This document shows positions 36,767 through 45,957 of a DNA stretch of 64,000 bases, one piece after another. Position 1 is the first letter of the stretch; every line of letters begins with the position of its first letter. The position numbers and the translations under genes are program-made. A model generated the notes under the pieces. It was not told the DNA's origin, made no database searches, and was given only the letters and a program-made list of their open reading frames with translations. This stretch comes from Vibrio neptunius (GTDB lineage: Bacteria > Pseudomonadota > Gammaproteobacteria > Enterobacterales > Vibrionaceae), in contig CP079859.1 of the NCBI GenBank assembly GCA_019339365.1, positions 1,922,001 to 1,986,000 of the forward strand, read 5' to 3'.

Positions 36767-37384
36767 CTATCGATCTATCGCTGAAAATATGGTCCACTCT
36801 TCAACGACGGTTTCGGTTAAGCCAACGACGGTTGCTGTCACTCTTCGATTAAGCGCATGGTCGGTTTCGCCTTCACCATCTGATTCCAAATGTGTTGCTC
36901 CATAGCCTATGATAGTCACTCTTTCAGGAGCGGTACCATAGGCAAGTAGCTGCTGCTCTACGGCGAACGCACGTTTCTTTGATAGTGCTAAATTGTAGTT
37001 AGGGCTTCCGGTTTTGCTAGCATAGCCTTGTATTTCTATCGAAGCGGAGCGGTACTTATCCAAAAAATCCGCCATTGCACGGATTTGGTCTAAAAAGACA
37101 GGGCTGACGTCATAGGAGTCATTGGCAAATAGAATCCTCATTTGCCTCTCTTCCTTTTCCGTGACCTCCAAACCACAACCGTCATTATCGATCTGTGCGC
37201 CTAACGGTGTCTCTGGACACAAATCACGTGCGTTAACGACACCGTCCCGATCATCATCCGTTAAATCTGAGATCTGGAGGGCTTTGGGTGCTTGTATGTA
37301 GTCGTATTGGTCTTCATAGGCTTGAAGTGAACAGGCGACAGAGGCGCTTAAAAGTGACAATGAAAAAAACAGCGTACGCGTCAT
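36767..37384 (-). CDS. OmpA-like peptidoglycan-binding lipoprotein or periplasmic protein
   Basis: The protein has 205 residues. The signal region MTRTLFFSLSLLSASVAC may end in a lipobox with Cys at position 18 (SVAC; Ser at -3 is unusual). A thrombospondin type 3-like calcium segment follows (DDDRDGVVNARDLCPETPLGAQIDNDGC). The C-terminal OmpA domain has IEIQGYASKTG and NLALSKKRAFAVEQQL. It anchors to peptidoglycan. The start lies just past the stop of the upstream TolC-like gene (TGATTATG), so both are one operon. Such pairs typically accompany LapA/BapA-type adhesin loci. Confidence 0.82.
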   Translation of the reverse strand: MTRTLFFSLSLLSASVACSLQAYEDQYDYIQAPKALQISDLTDDDRDGVVNARDLCPETPLGAQIDNDGCGLEVTEKEERQMRILFANDSYDVSPVFLDQIRAMADFLDKYRSASIEIQGYASKTGSPNYNLALSKKRAFAVEQQLLAYGTAPERVTIIGYGATHLESDGEGETDHALNRRVTATVVGLTETVVEEWTIFSAIDR

Positions 37385-37386
37385 AA

Positions 37387-38703
37387 TCAGTACTCCACTT
37401 CCTTGGTCCATTCTTTAGGTACATCGACAAGCAAGGCGTTAAGCAGGATTCCAGTTGCGTTCATTACCCTATATTTGGCGTATTGTTCCGAATAATGGGC
37501 GTCCAAATAATCCTTGCGAGCTTCGAAAAGCTCATTCTCTGTGTTGAGAAGATCGAGTAATGTTCTTTGTCCGATGCGATACTGCTTTTCATACGCGATG
37601 ACAGTTGCAGAAGCAGAGTCAACATGATCGGCGAGAAAGTTCTTTTGTTGCAAGGTTAAATCAAGTGCGCTCCAAGATAAACGTAAGCCCTCTTCGACTT
37701 GTCGATAGGAGTTATCTCGAAGGTCTTTGGCTTTATTGAGCTGGTATGCCGCTCTTTCGGATAAAGCACTGTCAGAACCACCGTTAAACAAGTTGTATCT
37801 TAGCCTTAGCATGGCAAGAGATTCGTTGCTGTTGCCTAGATCGCCTCCTGCATCGTCACGCCAAGTCTGACTCGCTTCAACCGACAACGTAGGGTAGTAG
37901 TTACCTTTGGATTGTTTATATTGGTAGCGTGCGGAATCGACATCTGCTTTTGATACTTGTATTACTGGGTGTCGTTCAAAGGCCAGTTTAATCGCCTCAT
38001 CTAATGATAAAGGCAGCTTTGATTCGTCTGCTCTTGGGTAAATCAAACCAAGCGGTTGTTGTCCTACAATGCGTCGAAACTGAGTGTGAGTGTCAAAGAG
38101 GTTGTTCTGTGCGGCAAGCAGGTTGCTATGTGCTTTGGCAAGCCGTGCTTCCACTTGTGATACATCTGCGGTAGAACCAATTCCAGATTCGGCGCGCTTT
38201 TTTATATCTGTGTAAATATCTTTGTGAACGGCTAAGTTGTTTTCAGATAACTTTAACACCTCAGTAGCTTTAATGGATTCCAAATAAATGTCAGTGACTC
38301 TTAAGGCAATATCAGATGCATCAGAGAGCAATTGAAGCCTGATTGATTCAGCCTCCGCTGCTGTTCTGTTGATGTCATTGATGGTGGCATTCCCATCCCA
38401 CAGTAACTGAGTCAGACTCAAGGTTGCTTCCTTACGTGTTAAGTCTGTTTCCGCTTGGCCGGTCGAGTCGGCAGGATCAATGCCTTCATAGCCAATCCCG
38501 GCATCTAAATCTATAGATGGTAGGTAAGCGCCGCCAGAAGCATCAGCTTGTTTTATGGCGCTTTTATATTCGTTAAATGAGCTCTTAATTTCAGGGTTGT
38601 TCGCTAGCGTTAGAGCGACGGCTTGCTCAAGGGTTTGTCCAACAGCATAACTAGAGTAAAAGACCAATAGAGCAACGACTGATACAAATTTAGTGGTAGA
38701 CAC
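37387..38703 (-). CDS. TolC-family type I secretion outer-membrane channel (LapE/AggA type)
   Basis: The protein has 438 residues. Signal peptide: VSVVALLVFYSSYAVGQ. Two repeats of the TolC fold follow, with TLEQAVALTLANNPEI opening the first half and SLDEAIKLAFERHPVI the second; GIGSTADVSQVEARLA and YRIGQRTLLDLLNTENEL are classic. GTG 38703 is chosen because AAGGAG lies six bases before it. It is cotranscribed with the OmpA-like gene and divergent from the adhesin-type N-terminal fragment at 38929, so it probably belonged to an adhesin secretion locus; the inner-membrane ABC and fusion proteins are not in this window. Confidence 0.87.
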   Translation of the reverse strand: MSTTKFVSVVALLVFYSSYAVGQTLEQAVALTLANNPEIKSSFNEYKSAIKQADASGGAYLPSIDLDAGIGYEGIDPADSTGQAETDLTRKEATLSLTQLLWDGNATINDINRTAAEAESIRLQLLSDASDIALRVTDIYLESIKATEVLKLSENNLAVHKDIYTDIKKRAESGIGSTADVSQVEARLAKAHSNLLAAQNNLFDTHTQFRRIVGQQPLGLIYPRADESKLPLSLDEAIKLAFERHPVIQVSKADVDSARYQYKQSKGNYYPTLSVEASQTWRDDAGGDLGNSNESLAMLRLRYNLFNGGSDSALSERAAYQLNKAKDLRDNSYRQVEEGLRLSWSALDLTLQQKNFLADHVDSASATVIAYEKQYRIGQRTLLDLLNTENELFEARKDYLDAHYSEQYAKYRVMNATGILLNALLVDVPKEWTKEVEY

Positions 38704-38928
38704 ATCGTTCTCCTTATTAAAACGCATTCATACAATTTGGATGCATTATTAAAATCGTAGTACAGGAATGCTAAATAACGAGAAATTAACGTTAATTTAG
38801 TACTATAGGGTGAAGTGAGAAGTTTGAGCCATGGCTGAAGGAGGATGGGTGATTGCTATCATATGGTCATCACTACGTAATGGTACTAATATTTTAAACA
38901 ATAATTAAATTGTGTGAGAAGCTGAGCT

Positions 38929-39261
38929 ATGGGATTAAGTGCACTCGCTTTAATCGCTTTGGCAAACACCACTGTGGTTATTGATATTAATGGACAGGTC
39001 CGTGAACTATTACCTGGAGAGATACCTAACCCCGGAGAAGTTATCGTTATTATGGGAAGTGGGTCTACGGTTTACACGGATGTCGAAGCATTGCAAGTTG
39101 AAGATGATGGTACAACGGTTCCTATCGCAATTAATGATCAACTTAAACCTCTTATTAATGCGATTGAACAGGGTTTGGACCCATCCAAAATCGAGATACT
39201 ATCTCCAGCTGCAGGGTATGAAAAACCTGCCGCCCGTATTAATGATAACGATGATAATTAG
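38929..39261 (+). CDS. Orphan retention module, apparent remnant of a LapA/BapA-type giant adhesin
   Basis: The product has 110 residues. ATG 38929 lacks a strong ribosome binding site (GAGAAGC upstream). VVIDINGQVRELLPGEIPNPGE and INAIEQGLDPSKIEILSPAAGYE match the N-terminal retention module of RTX adhesins: an NG-V opening, DP(S/T) and a double-Ala PAAG such as the LapG protease cuts. In intact genes thousands of residues follow; here TAG comes after DNDDN and nothing adhesin-like follows before 39737. The divergent TolC/OmpA genes are standard neighbours of such adhesins. I infer deletion of the adhesin body; a self-standing short protein is the alternative. Confidence 0.6.
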   Translation: MGLSALALIALANTTVVIDINGQVRELLPGEIPNPGEVIVIMGSGSTVYTDVEALQVEDDGTTVPIAINDQLKPLINAIEQGLDPSKIEILSPAAGYEKPAARINDNDDN

Positions 39262-39736
39262 GAGGAATTATACTCACGTTGGGATTTGACGTGCTCAGAT
39301 TCAAAAAATGTTGCGAACCGTTTTCATTTTGTGATAACTTCGCGCGCAATCTCGGAGGTGAGTCGCAAAAAGACATTCTGGGGGATACGCGTTGTGAGCA
39401 TTCAGGCTGAGTGAACACTGCGTAGGGTAGGTATCGGCAAGTCCTTTTGTCGATAGACGGGATACTGTTGTCGCGGTAGCGACATGTTTATGGGAAACCC
39501 AACATTGAACTCACATAACAAACAACCACTAATCAGCTTAGTTCTTCCTAAATGCCCTGTTTTACAAAACAGCAGCATTACTGAACCTTGATTTATCAAT
39601 TGAACATGTAGTCCATCGAAATGATGGAACGATTTCGTGCACCTGCTTCTTAAGTTGCTAACACGAAAGGGATAACTGTACCTGCTGTTTGCATTGCAGA
39701 TTTGGCAGGAGACTTACATTTCAAAGGGATTAAATC
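39262..39736 (+). promoter_or_regulatory. 475-base leader of the norspermidine genes with hairpins
   Basis: No gene is seen. Stem-loops: CTGTTTT-AC-AAAACAG (39557-39572), TTCGTG...CACGAA with a 22-base loop (about 39633-39666) and CCTGC...GCAGG-like pairing just before the start codon (39682-39710). Some of these could be part of a structured 5' leader. No known riboswitch consensus is recognised. The left part may be the scar of the lost adhesin body. Confidence 0.4.
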
Positions 39737-42634
39737 ATGAGCATAGCCTTTGAAGTCGATAACTCTGTGAATAACACTGCTATCGCAACACCATTTTCCA
39801 CTCAGATTCCTGTTTTAGAGGGCGTTTATGATCTGACACCTGATCTGGTGTTACAAGATCAGGCCGAGCATGAATCTGCCGTACGTTCTTATCCTCGTCG
39901 TCTTCCGATTGCGATCAAACAAGCTTATGGCGCACTGGTTGAAGACACTCGCGGTCAAATATTTTTAGATTGTCTTGCTGGTGCTGGCACCTTGGCTCTG
40001 GGCTATAACCATCCTGAAATCAATCAAGCACTCAAAGACCAGCTTGACTCAGGGCTGCCTTATCAGACACTGGATATCGCAACAGAAGCAAAAACCAATT
40101 TCATTCGCTCGGTGAAGAACTTTCTTCCTCAAGAACTGAGTGATAACTGTGTACTCCAGTTCTGTGGCCCTTCAGGTGCGGATGCTGTGGAAGCCGCAAT
40201 CAAACTGGCGAAGCAAACCACAGGTCGTAATACCATGTTTGCTTTCCGTGGTGCTTATCATGGCATGACAAATGGCACGATGGGCATGATGGGCAATCTA
40301 GGGACGAAAGCACGTCGCACAGGCCTAATGTCGGACGTACATTTTATGCCTTTCCCATACAACCTACGCTGCCCGTTTGGTTTGGGTGGAGATGAAGGTG
40401 CAAGAGCGGGTATTCGCTATATTGAACGTCTACTCAATGACGATGAAGCTGGCATCATGAAACCAGCCGCTATGGTTGTTGAACCTATTCAGGGCGAGGG
40501 CGGTGCTGTACCTGCTCCTGCGTTTTGGTTGAAAGAGCTACGTCGTATCTGCGATGAGCACGGTATCTTGCTGATTTTTGATGAGATTCAGTGTGGTGTG
40601 GGTAAATCAGGTTACAACTTTGCGTTTGAAGAAGCAGGTATTGTGCCAGACATTCTTTGCCTATCCAAAGCGATTGGTGGCGGTATGCCAATGTCGCTCC
40701 TCGTCATCAATAAGAAACATGATACTTGGTTACCGGGTGAACACACGGGCACTTTCCGTGGTAATCAACTGGCGATGGTCTCTGGAGCAAAAGCTCTGGA
40801 AATCATCGAGCGAGATAATCTTGTCGAGCACGCGAATGTTGCCGGCCAGTACTTGCGTTTAGGGCTTGAATCGATTCAGAAACGTGTCAACTGTATTGCT
40901 GAAGTCCGTGGTAAGGGCTTAATGCTTGGCGTGGAAATCCGTAAACCCGGAACAGAGCGTAATAAGTTTGGCGAGCCAGTCGCTGATGGTGAATTGACCT
41001 TAGCAATTCAGAGAGCGGCACTTGAACGTGGCTTGATGGTCGAGAAAGGTGGACGTGATGGTTCGGTGATTCGATTCCTACCACCACTGATCATCACCTT
41101 TGAGCAGATCGATTTTGCGCTTCGTGTATTGGAAGAAGCGATTCTGGTTGCGGGTGGAAATCATGTTGAGCCACAAGACGCTAATCAGCAATGGAAGCAG
41201 CATTTTATTCATACCGGTGAATCTGGCAGTGATGAGTTCAGCAAAGTTATGAACCATACAACTGCGGCAATGAAACACGTCTTTGAACAAGTGGATGCGC
41301 CTTATTCAGGTCTTGAACCAAAGCAGTTAGAACAAGCTATTAACGCGGTTGATCTAAACAACAAAAATGCCAGCCTGACGGATGTGATCACTGATACCGC
41401 TGATTTAGTGGCAAAGAACGCTATTTTCACTCAGCATCCTGACTGTATCGCGCATCTTCATACTCCGCCATTAATGTCGGCAGTGGCAGCAGAAGCGATG
41501 ATTGCTTCTTTAAACCAGTCAATGGACTCCTGGGACCAAGCCTCTTCTGCGACTTATGTTGAGCAGAAAGTGGTGGATTGGCTGTGTGAGAAATACGAGC
41601 TTGGCACACACGCTGACGGCATATTTACCAGTGGTGGCACTCAAAGTAATCAAATGGGCTTAATGTTGGCTCGCGACTGGATTGCAGACAAGCTGTCAGG
41701 GCACTCTATTCAGAAATTTGGATTGCCGGATTACGCCGAAAAACTGCGTATCATCTGCTCGAAAAAGTCTCATTTCACGGTGCAGAAATCAGCCTCCTGG
41801 ATGGGACTGGGCGAGAAAGCGGTGATAACTGTTGACGCTCATAGTAACGGCACGATGGATGTTGCTCAGCTTGATGAAGTGATTAGTACGGCGAAATCTC
41901 AAGGATTGATTCCATTTGCCATCGTTGGAACGGCAGGCACCACTGATCATGGCGCTATTGATGATTTGAATGTGATTGCCGACGCGGCGCAAAAACACCA
42001 GATGTGGATGCATGTTGATGGTGCTTACGGTGGAGCACTGATTTTAAGCCGCCACAAAGAGCGTCTAGCGGGTATCGAACGCGCAGATTCAGTCAGTGTC
42101 GACTTCCATAAGTTGTTCTATCAAACCATCAGTTGTGGAGCTTTGTTACTCAAAGACAAACACAACTTTAAGTATCTGCTGCATCATGCGGATTACCTCA
42201 ACCGTGAGCATGATGAGTTGCCCAACCTAGTGGATAAATCGATTGCGACGACGAAGCGATTCGATGCATTGAAAGTTTTTATGACGATGCAGAATGTTGG
42301 CCCAGATACATTGGGCGCCATGTATGACCATCTTCTCGAACAAACTCAGCAAGTCGCGGATCTCGTTCGTAGCGACGACAACCTAGAATTGTTGGCTGAG
42401 CCATCGTTGTCGACTGTGCTATTCCGTGTTGCACATGCTCAAGTCGCGGATCTGGATGAGCTGAATAAAGTTGTAAGACTGGAAGCGTTAACTCGTGGCG
42501 TTGCGGTATTAGGTGAAACCATTGTTGATGGTAAAACCGCTTTGAAATTTACGATTCTTAATCCTTGCCTGACGATGGCTGATTTTGAATCTTTACTAAT
42601 TAAAATCAATAAGCTAGCCGCTGAGCTGGCGTAA
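39737..42634 (+). CDS. Fused diaminobutyrate aminotransferase / diaminobutyrate decarboxylase
   Basis: The protein has 965 residues. Residues 1 to about 470 form a class III aminotransferase (DABA 4-aminotransferase): FDEIQCGVGKSG and PLP lysine in LSKAIGGGMPM. Residues about 490-965 form a group II decarboxylase (DABA decarboxylase): HVDGAYGGALIL and PLP lysine in VDFHKLFYQT. The first makes 2,4-diaminobutyrate from aspartate semialdehyde, the second decarboxylates it to 1,3-diaminopropane. V. cholerae has the same fusion (VC1625). The product feeds carboxynorspermidine dehydrogenase, encoded 18 bases downstream. Confidence 0.93.
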   Translation: MSIAFEVDNSVNNTAIATPFSTQIPVLEGVYDLTPDLVLQDQAEHESAVRSYPRRLPIAIKQAYGALVEDTRGQIFLDCLAGAGTLALGYNHPEINQALKDQLDSGLPYQTLDIATEAKTNFIRSVKNFLPQELSDNCVLQFCGPSGADAVEAAIKLAKQTTGRNTMFAFRGAYHGMTNGTMGMMGNLGTKARRTGLMSDVHFMPFPYNLRCPFGLGGDEGARAGIRYIERLLNDDEAGIMKPAAMVVEPIQGEGGAVPAPAFWLKELRRICDEHGILLIFDEIQCGVGKSGYNFAFEEAGIVPDILCLSKAIGGGMPMSLLVINKKHDTWLPGEHTGTFRGNQLAMVSGAKALEIIERDNLVEHANVAGQYLRLGLESIQKRVNCIAEVRGKGLMLGVEIRKPGTERNKFGEPVADGELTLAIQRAALERGLMVEKGGRDGSVIRFLPPLIITFEQIDFALRVLEEAILVAGGNHVEPQDANQQWKQHFIHTGESGSDEFSKVMNHTTAAMKHVFEQVDAPYSGLEPKQLEQAINAVDLNNKNASLTDVITDTADLVAKNAIFTQHPDCIAHLHTPPLMSAVAAEAMIASLNQSMDSWDQASSATYVEQKVVDWLCEKYELGTHADGIFTSGGTQSNQMGLMLARDWIADKLSGHSIQKFGLPDYAEKLRIICSKKSHFTVQKSASWMGLGEKAVITVDAHSNGTMDVAQLDEVISTAKSQGLIPFAIVGTAGTTDHGAIDDLNVIADAAQKHQMWMHVDGAYGGALILSRHKERLAGIERADSVSVDFHKLFYQTISCGALLLKDKHNFKYLLHHADYLNREHDELPNLVDKSIATTKRFDALKVFMTMQNVGPDTLGAMYDHLLEQTQQVADLVRSDDNLELLAEPSLSTVLFRVAHAQVADLDELNKVVRLEALTRGVAVLGETIVDGKTALKFTILNPCLTMADFESLLIKINKLAAELA

Positions 42635-42652
42635 TTAAGGTAACGGAAAACT

Positions 42653-43903
42653 ATGGCAATTCTACAGATTGGTGCAGGCGGTGTTGGCTGGGTAGTTGCA
42701 CATAAAGCTGCGCAAAACAACGACGTTCTGGGTGACATTACGATTGCATCACGTACCGTGAGTAAATGTGAAAAAATCATTGAATCTATTCAGAAGAAAA
42801 ACAACCTGAAAGATCCATCGAAGAAACTGGAAGCGCGGCCTGTTGATGCGGATGACGTTGATGCATTAGTCGCTCTTATTAAAGAAGTTCAGCCTGACCT
42901 TGTCATTAACGCTGGTCCTCCTTGGGTTAACATGACGATCATGGAAGCCTGTTACCAAGCCAAAGTGAACTACTTAGATACGTCTGTTGCTGTTGACCTG
43001 TGCTCTGAAGGCCAGCAAGTTCCTCAAGCTTACGATTGGCAGTGGGGCTACCGTGAGAAGTTCGCCGAAGCGGGCATCACGGGCATTTTGGGTGCTGGTT
43101 TCGATCCTGGCGTGGTGTCGGTATTTGCAGCCTACGCAGTGAAGCACCTGTTTGATGAAATCGACACGATTGACGTAATGGATGTGAATGCTGGCGATCA
43201 TGGTAAGAAGTTCGCGACCAACTTCGACCCAGAAACCAACATGCTAGAAATCCAAGGTGATTCTTTCTACTGGGAAAATGAAGAGTGGAAACAAGTCCCG
43301 TGTCACTCGCGTATGCTTGAGTTTGAATTCCCGTTAGTGGGTAAGCACAAAGTGTACTCTATGGCGCACGATGAAGTTCGTTCTATGCAAGAATTCATTC
43401 CCGCTAAACGTATCGAGTTCTGGATGGGTTTTGGTGACAAATACCTAAACTACTTCAACTGCATGCGTGACATCGGTCTGCTTAGCCCTGATCCACTCAC
43501 ACTGCATGATGGTACGGTTGTTCAACCTCTACACGTCCTGAAGGCACTGCTTCCAGACCCAACTTCTCTTGCACCGGGCTATACAGGTAAAACTTGTATC
43601 GGTACTTGGGTTCAGGGAACGAAAGACGGCAAGCAGCGTAGTGTATTTATCTACAACAACGCCGATCACGAAGTCGCGTACGAAGATGTAGAGCACCAAG
43701 CAATTTCTTACACCACAGGTGTACCAGCGATCACCGCTGCACTTCAGTTCTTCCGTGGTGAATGGGCGGATAAAGGTGTGTTTAATATGGAACAGCTCAA
43801 CCCAGACCCATTCCTTGAAACTATGCCAAGCATTGGTCTTGATTGGCATGTTCAAGAGCTTGAAGCGGGTCAAGGTCTGCCAGTCATTCACGAGCTGAAG
43901 TAA
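42653..43903 (+). CDS. Carboxynorspermidine dehydrogenase (synthase)
   Basis: The protein has 416 residues and starts MAILQIGAGGVGWVVAHKA, a Rossmann NAD(P)H site of the saccharopine dehydrogenase-like family. Further family segments are INAGPPWVNMTIMEACY and GAGFDPGVVSVFAAYA. It reductively condenses 1,3-diaminopropane with aspartate semialdehyde to carboxynorspermidine (VC1624 in V. cholerae). The ribosome binding site is AAGGTAA. It is the middle gene of the three-step cluster; a repeat element separates it from the decarboxylase gene. Confidence 0.93.
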   Translation: MAILQIGAGGVGWVVAHKAAQNNDVLGDITIASRTVSKCEKIIESIQKKNNLKDPSKKLEARPVDADDVDALVALIKEVQPDLVINAGPPWVNMTIMEACYQAKVNYLDTSVAVDLCSEGQQVPQAYDWQWGYREKFAEAGITGILGAGFDPGVVSVFAAYAVKHLFDEIDTIDVMDVNAGDHGKKFATNFDPETNMLEIQGDSFYWENEEWKQVPCHSRMLEFEFPLVGKHKVYSMAHDEVRSMQEFIPAKRIEFWMGFGDKYLNYFNCMRDIGLLSPDPLTLHDGTVVQPLHVLKALLPDPTSLAPGYTGKTCIGTWVQGTKDGKQRSVFIYNNADHEVAYEDVEHQAISYTTGVPAITAALQFFRGEWADKGVFNMEQLNPDPFLETMPSIGLDWHVQELEAGQGLPVIHELK

Positions 43904-43911
43904 ATATATTT

Positions 43912-44005
43912 GTCATTCCGTACAGTGAGGAACGAGCGTGATACGGAATCTCTTGTTGGTTTTAGAGATTCCTGACTACACTCCTTCGTCGCTATCAGGA
44001 ATGAC
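43912..44005. repeat. Palindromic intergenic repeat (MITE/REP-like)
   Basis: The 94-base element begins GTCATTCC and ends GGAATGAC, with further internal complementarity (GGAATCTC ... GAGATTCC). It lies in the 187-base gap between the carboxynorspermidine dehydrogenase and decarboxylase genes. Elements of this type are frequent between vibrio genes; in RNA it would form a long hairpin. Confidence 0.65.
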
Positions 44006-44090
44006 ACTGGCTATCATTACTACATCTAAGCCGATGCACCAGTGTCGGCTTTGTTCGATTTTTACGGTATTAATTAGGTAAGAATACAAA

Positions 44091-45224
44091 ATGCAAAAAA
44101 ACGAACTGAAAACACCATATTTTATGATCAATGAAGATAAGTTGGTCGAAAATCTAGAAAAAGCCAAGCAACTCAAGGAAATCTCGGGTGTGAAGCTGGT
44201 ATTGGCGTTGAAGTGTTTTTCTACATGGGGTGTTTTCGACATCATCAAGCCTTACTTAGATGGCACAACGAGTTCTGGCCCATTCGAGGTTAAGTTGGGG
44301 CATGAAACTTTCGGTGGTGAAACTCACGCATACAGTGTCGGATACAGTGAGGATGATGTACGTGATGTGGCTGATATTTGCGACAAAATGATTTTTAACT
44401 CACAAAATCAATTGGCTGCGTATCGACACATTGTAGAAGGAAAGGCTTCGCTTGGTTTACGCCTTAACCCTGGTGTGAGCTATGCTGGGCAAGATTTAGC
44501 CAATCCAGCACGTCAGTTTTCTCGCCTTGGTGTGCAAGCGGACCATATTGATCCAGAAGTCTTTGAGGATATTGACGGTGTGATGTTCCACATGAATTGT
44601 GAGAACAAAGACGTCGACGCGTTTATCGGTCTGCTGGGCTCTATTTCTGAGCAGTTTGGCCACTACTTGGATAAGCTTGACTGGGTCAGTATGGGCGGAG
44701 GTGTGTTCTTCACCTGGCCGGGATACGACATCGAAAAACTTGGCTTAGCGCTTAAATCTTTCTCTGAGAAGCACGGTGTTCAAATGTACCTTGAGCCGGG
44801 TGAAGCGATCATTACCCAGACGACAGACTTGGTCGTGACTGTGGTGGATATCGTTGAGAATGTTAAAAAAACAGCGATTGTAGATTCTGCAACGGAAGCG
44901 CATCGTTTGGATACGCTAATTTACAATGAACCCGCTTCCATTCTAGAGGCGACGGATAAAGGTGAACATGAGTATGTGATTGGCTCTTGTTCATGTTTGG
45001 CTGGTGATCAGTTCTGTGAGACTCGCTTTGATAAACCACTGGAAATTGGTCAGCGCCTCCATATCTTAGATAGTGCGGGCTATACCATGGTGAAGCTTAA
45101 CTGGTTTAATGGATTAAGGATGCCTTCCGTATACTGTGAACGTTCGAGTGGTGAAATTCAAAAGCTCAATGAGTTTGATTATGCTGACTTCAAACGCTCG
45201 CTTTCACAGTGGAGTGTTCAGTAA
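44091..45224 (+). CDS. nspC: Carboxynorspermidine decarboxylase
   Basis: The protein has 377 residues and an alanine-racemase-like fold III with PLP. The PLP lysine is in [11 protein letters not shown], and the substrate face has [18 protein letters not shown] and SCSCLAGD with the catalytic Cys. It removes CO2 from carboxynorspermidine to give norspermidine, and can act on carboxyspermidine. V. cholerae NspC (VC1623) has the same position and size. Norspermidine is a signal sensed by NspS/MbaA in biofilm control. It may have reduced or separate expression because the repeat at 43912-44005 lies in the gap. Confidence 0.93.
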   Translation: MQKNELKTPYFMINEDKLVENLEKAKQLKEISGVKLVLALKCFSTWGVFDIIKPYLDGTTSSGPFEVKLGHETFGGETHAYSVGYSEDDVRDVADICDKMIFNSQNQLAAYRHIVEGKASLGLRLNPGVSYAGQDLANPARQFSRLGVQADHIDPEVFEDIDGVMFHMNCENKDVDAFIGLLGSISEQFGHYLDKLDWVSMGGGVFFTWPGYDIEKLGLALKSFSEKHGVQMYLEPGEAIITQTTDLVVTVVDIVENVKKTAIVDSATEAHRLDTLIYNEPASILEATDKGEHEYVIGSCSCLAGDQFCETRFDKPLEIGQRLHILDSAGYTMVKLNWFNGLRMPSVYCERSSGEIQKLNEFDYADFKRSLSQWSVQ

Positions 45225-45261
45225 CCTACCGAGTAGAGCAGCCAATGAAGCTGCTCTTGTT

Positions 45262-45774
45262 TTATGCTTCGACCATGACCCGAGTGTCTTCGCTTAAAGC
45301 TTCCAGCTCTTTTGCGACGTCATCTATCTGGACCTGAGTTGGCAGTTTCAAAGCGATGTTTGCTGTAAATAAGCTGGAACTTACGCCACCACCACCAGCA
45401 ACAAACACACGTTGGCAGTCCATGTCCAAAATATTGATGCCTTGATTGTCTAGAACATGGGTGATCTCATTAACAATGCCTGCGCGGTCATTGGAGTCTA
45501 ACCGAAGTTGATAAATAGCATCTGCATTGTGTGTGTGGCTATCTGAATCGATAAACTGGACCAGTAGATCGTCATGGCTGCTAAACGCTTTTTTAACGCA
45601 CTCCGCTTTTTCCTCTGGCAATTCAACTTTGATGACTGCCGCGACTTGGTCTTCGATAAAGTTTACTTTACTGATCAGCCACTTTCCTCCATTTTCGTGA
45701 GTGATAGCCGCCAGCTGCTTGATTGTGGCAGGTGTTGCTTTACCGACGAAATTGACGATAAAAGTACTATTCAT
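45262..45774 (-). CDS. ACT-domain protein, GcvR-like
   Basis: The protein has 170 residues with two ACT domains (about 1-80 and 88-165): TFIVNFVGKATPATIKQLAAI and YQLRLDSNDRAGIVNEITHVLDNQGINI in shorter pieces. GcvR-type proteins bind amino acids and modulate GcvA or related regulators. GGGVSSSLFTANIAL is glycine-rich. ATG 45774 with AGGAGG upstream is favoured over a longer start. It is convergent with nspC, with only 37 bases between, and is probably its own unit. Confidence 0.78.
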   Translation of the reverse strand: MNSTFIVNFVGKATPATIKQLAAITHENGGKWLISKVNFIEDQVAAVIKVELPEEKAECVKKAFSSHDDLLVQFIDSDSHTHNADAIYQLRLDSNDRAGIVNEITHVLDNQGINILDMDCQRVFVAGGGGVSSSLFTANIALKLPTQVQIDDVAKELEALSEDTRVMVEA

Positions 45775-45911
45775 AACGGGCCTCCTGAATGCAAGCAATT
45801 CTTTATATAGGACTAAATTTAGTTTAGGAGCAGGGCGGAAGTTAGGCTTGATTCAGGTCAAGTTTTTGACTTGATGGCGGATTGTCTTGACCATTATGGT
45901 AGGGCAGACAC

Positions 45912-45943
45912 AAAAAAAGCGGCAATTCGCTGCCGCTTTCTTT
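45912..45943. terminator. Terminator of the DUF3943 gene
   Basis: AAAGCGGCA-ATTCGC-TGCCGCTTT (45916-45939) with A and T tracts on both sides. It lies beyond the stop of the minus-strand DUF3943 gene. The gap to the ACT gene's promoter side (45775-45911) holds nothing else. Confidence 0.8.
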
Positions 45944-45957
45944 GTTCAAGTGTCAGA

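Noticed and set aside
39402..39599. Minus-strand frame in the norspermidine leader
   Set aside because: No ribosome binding site or recognisable motif; it covers the hairpins of the leader.
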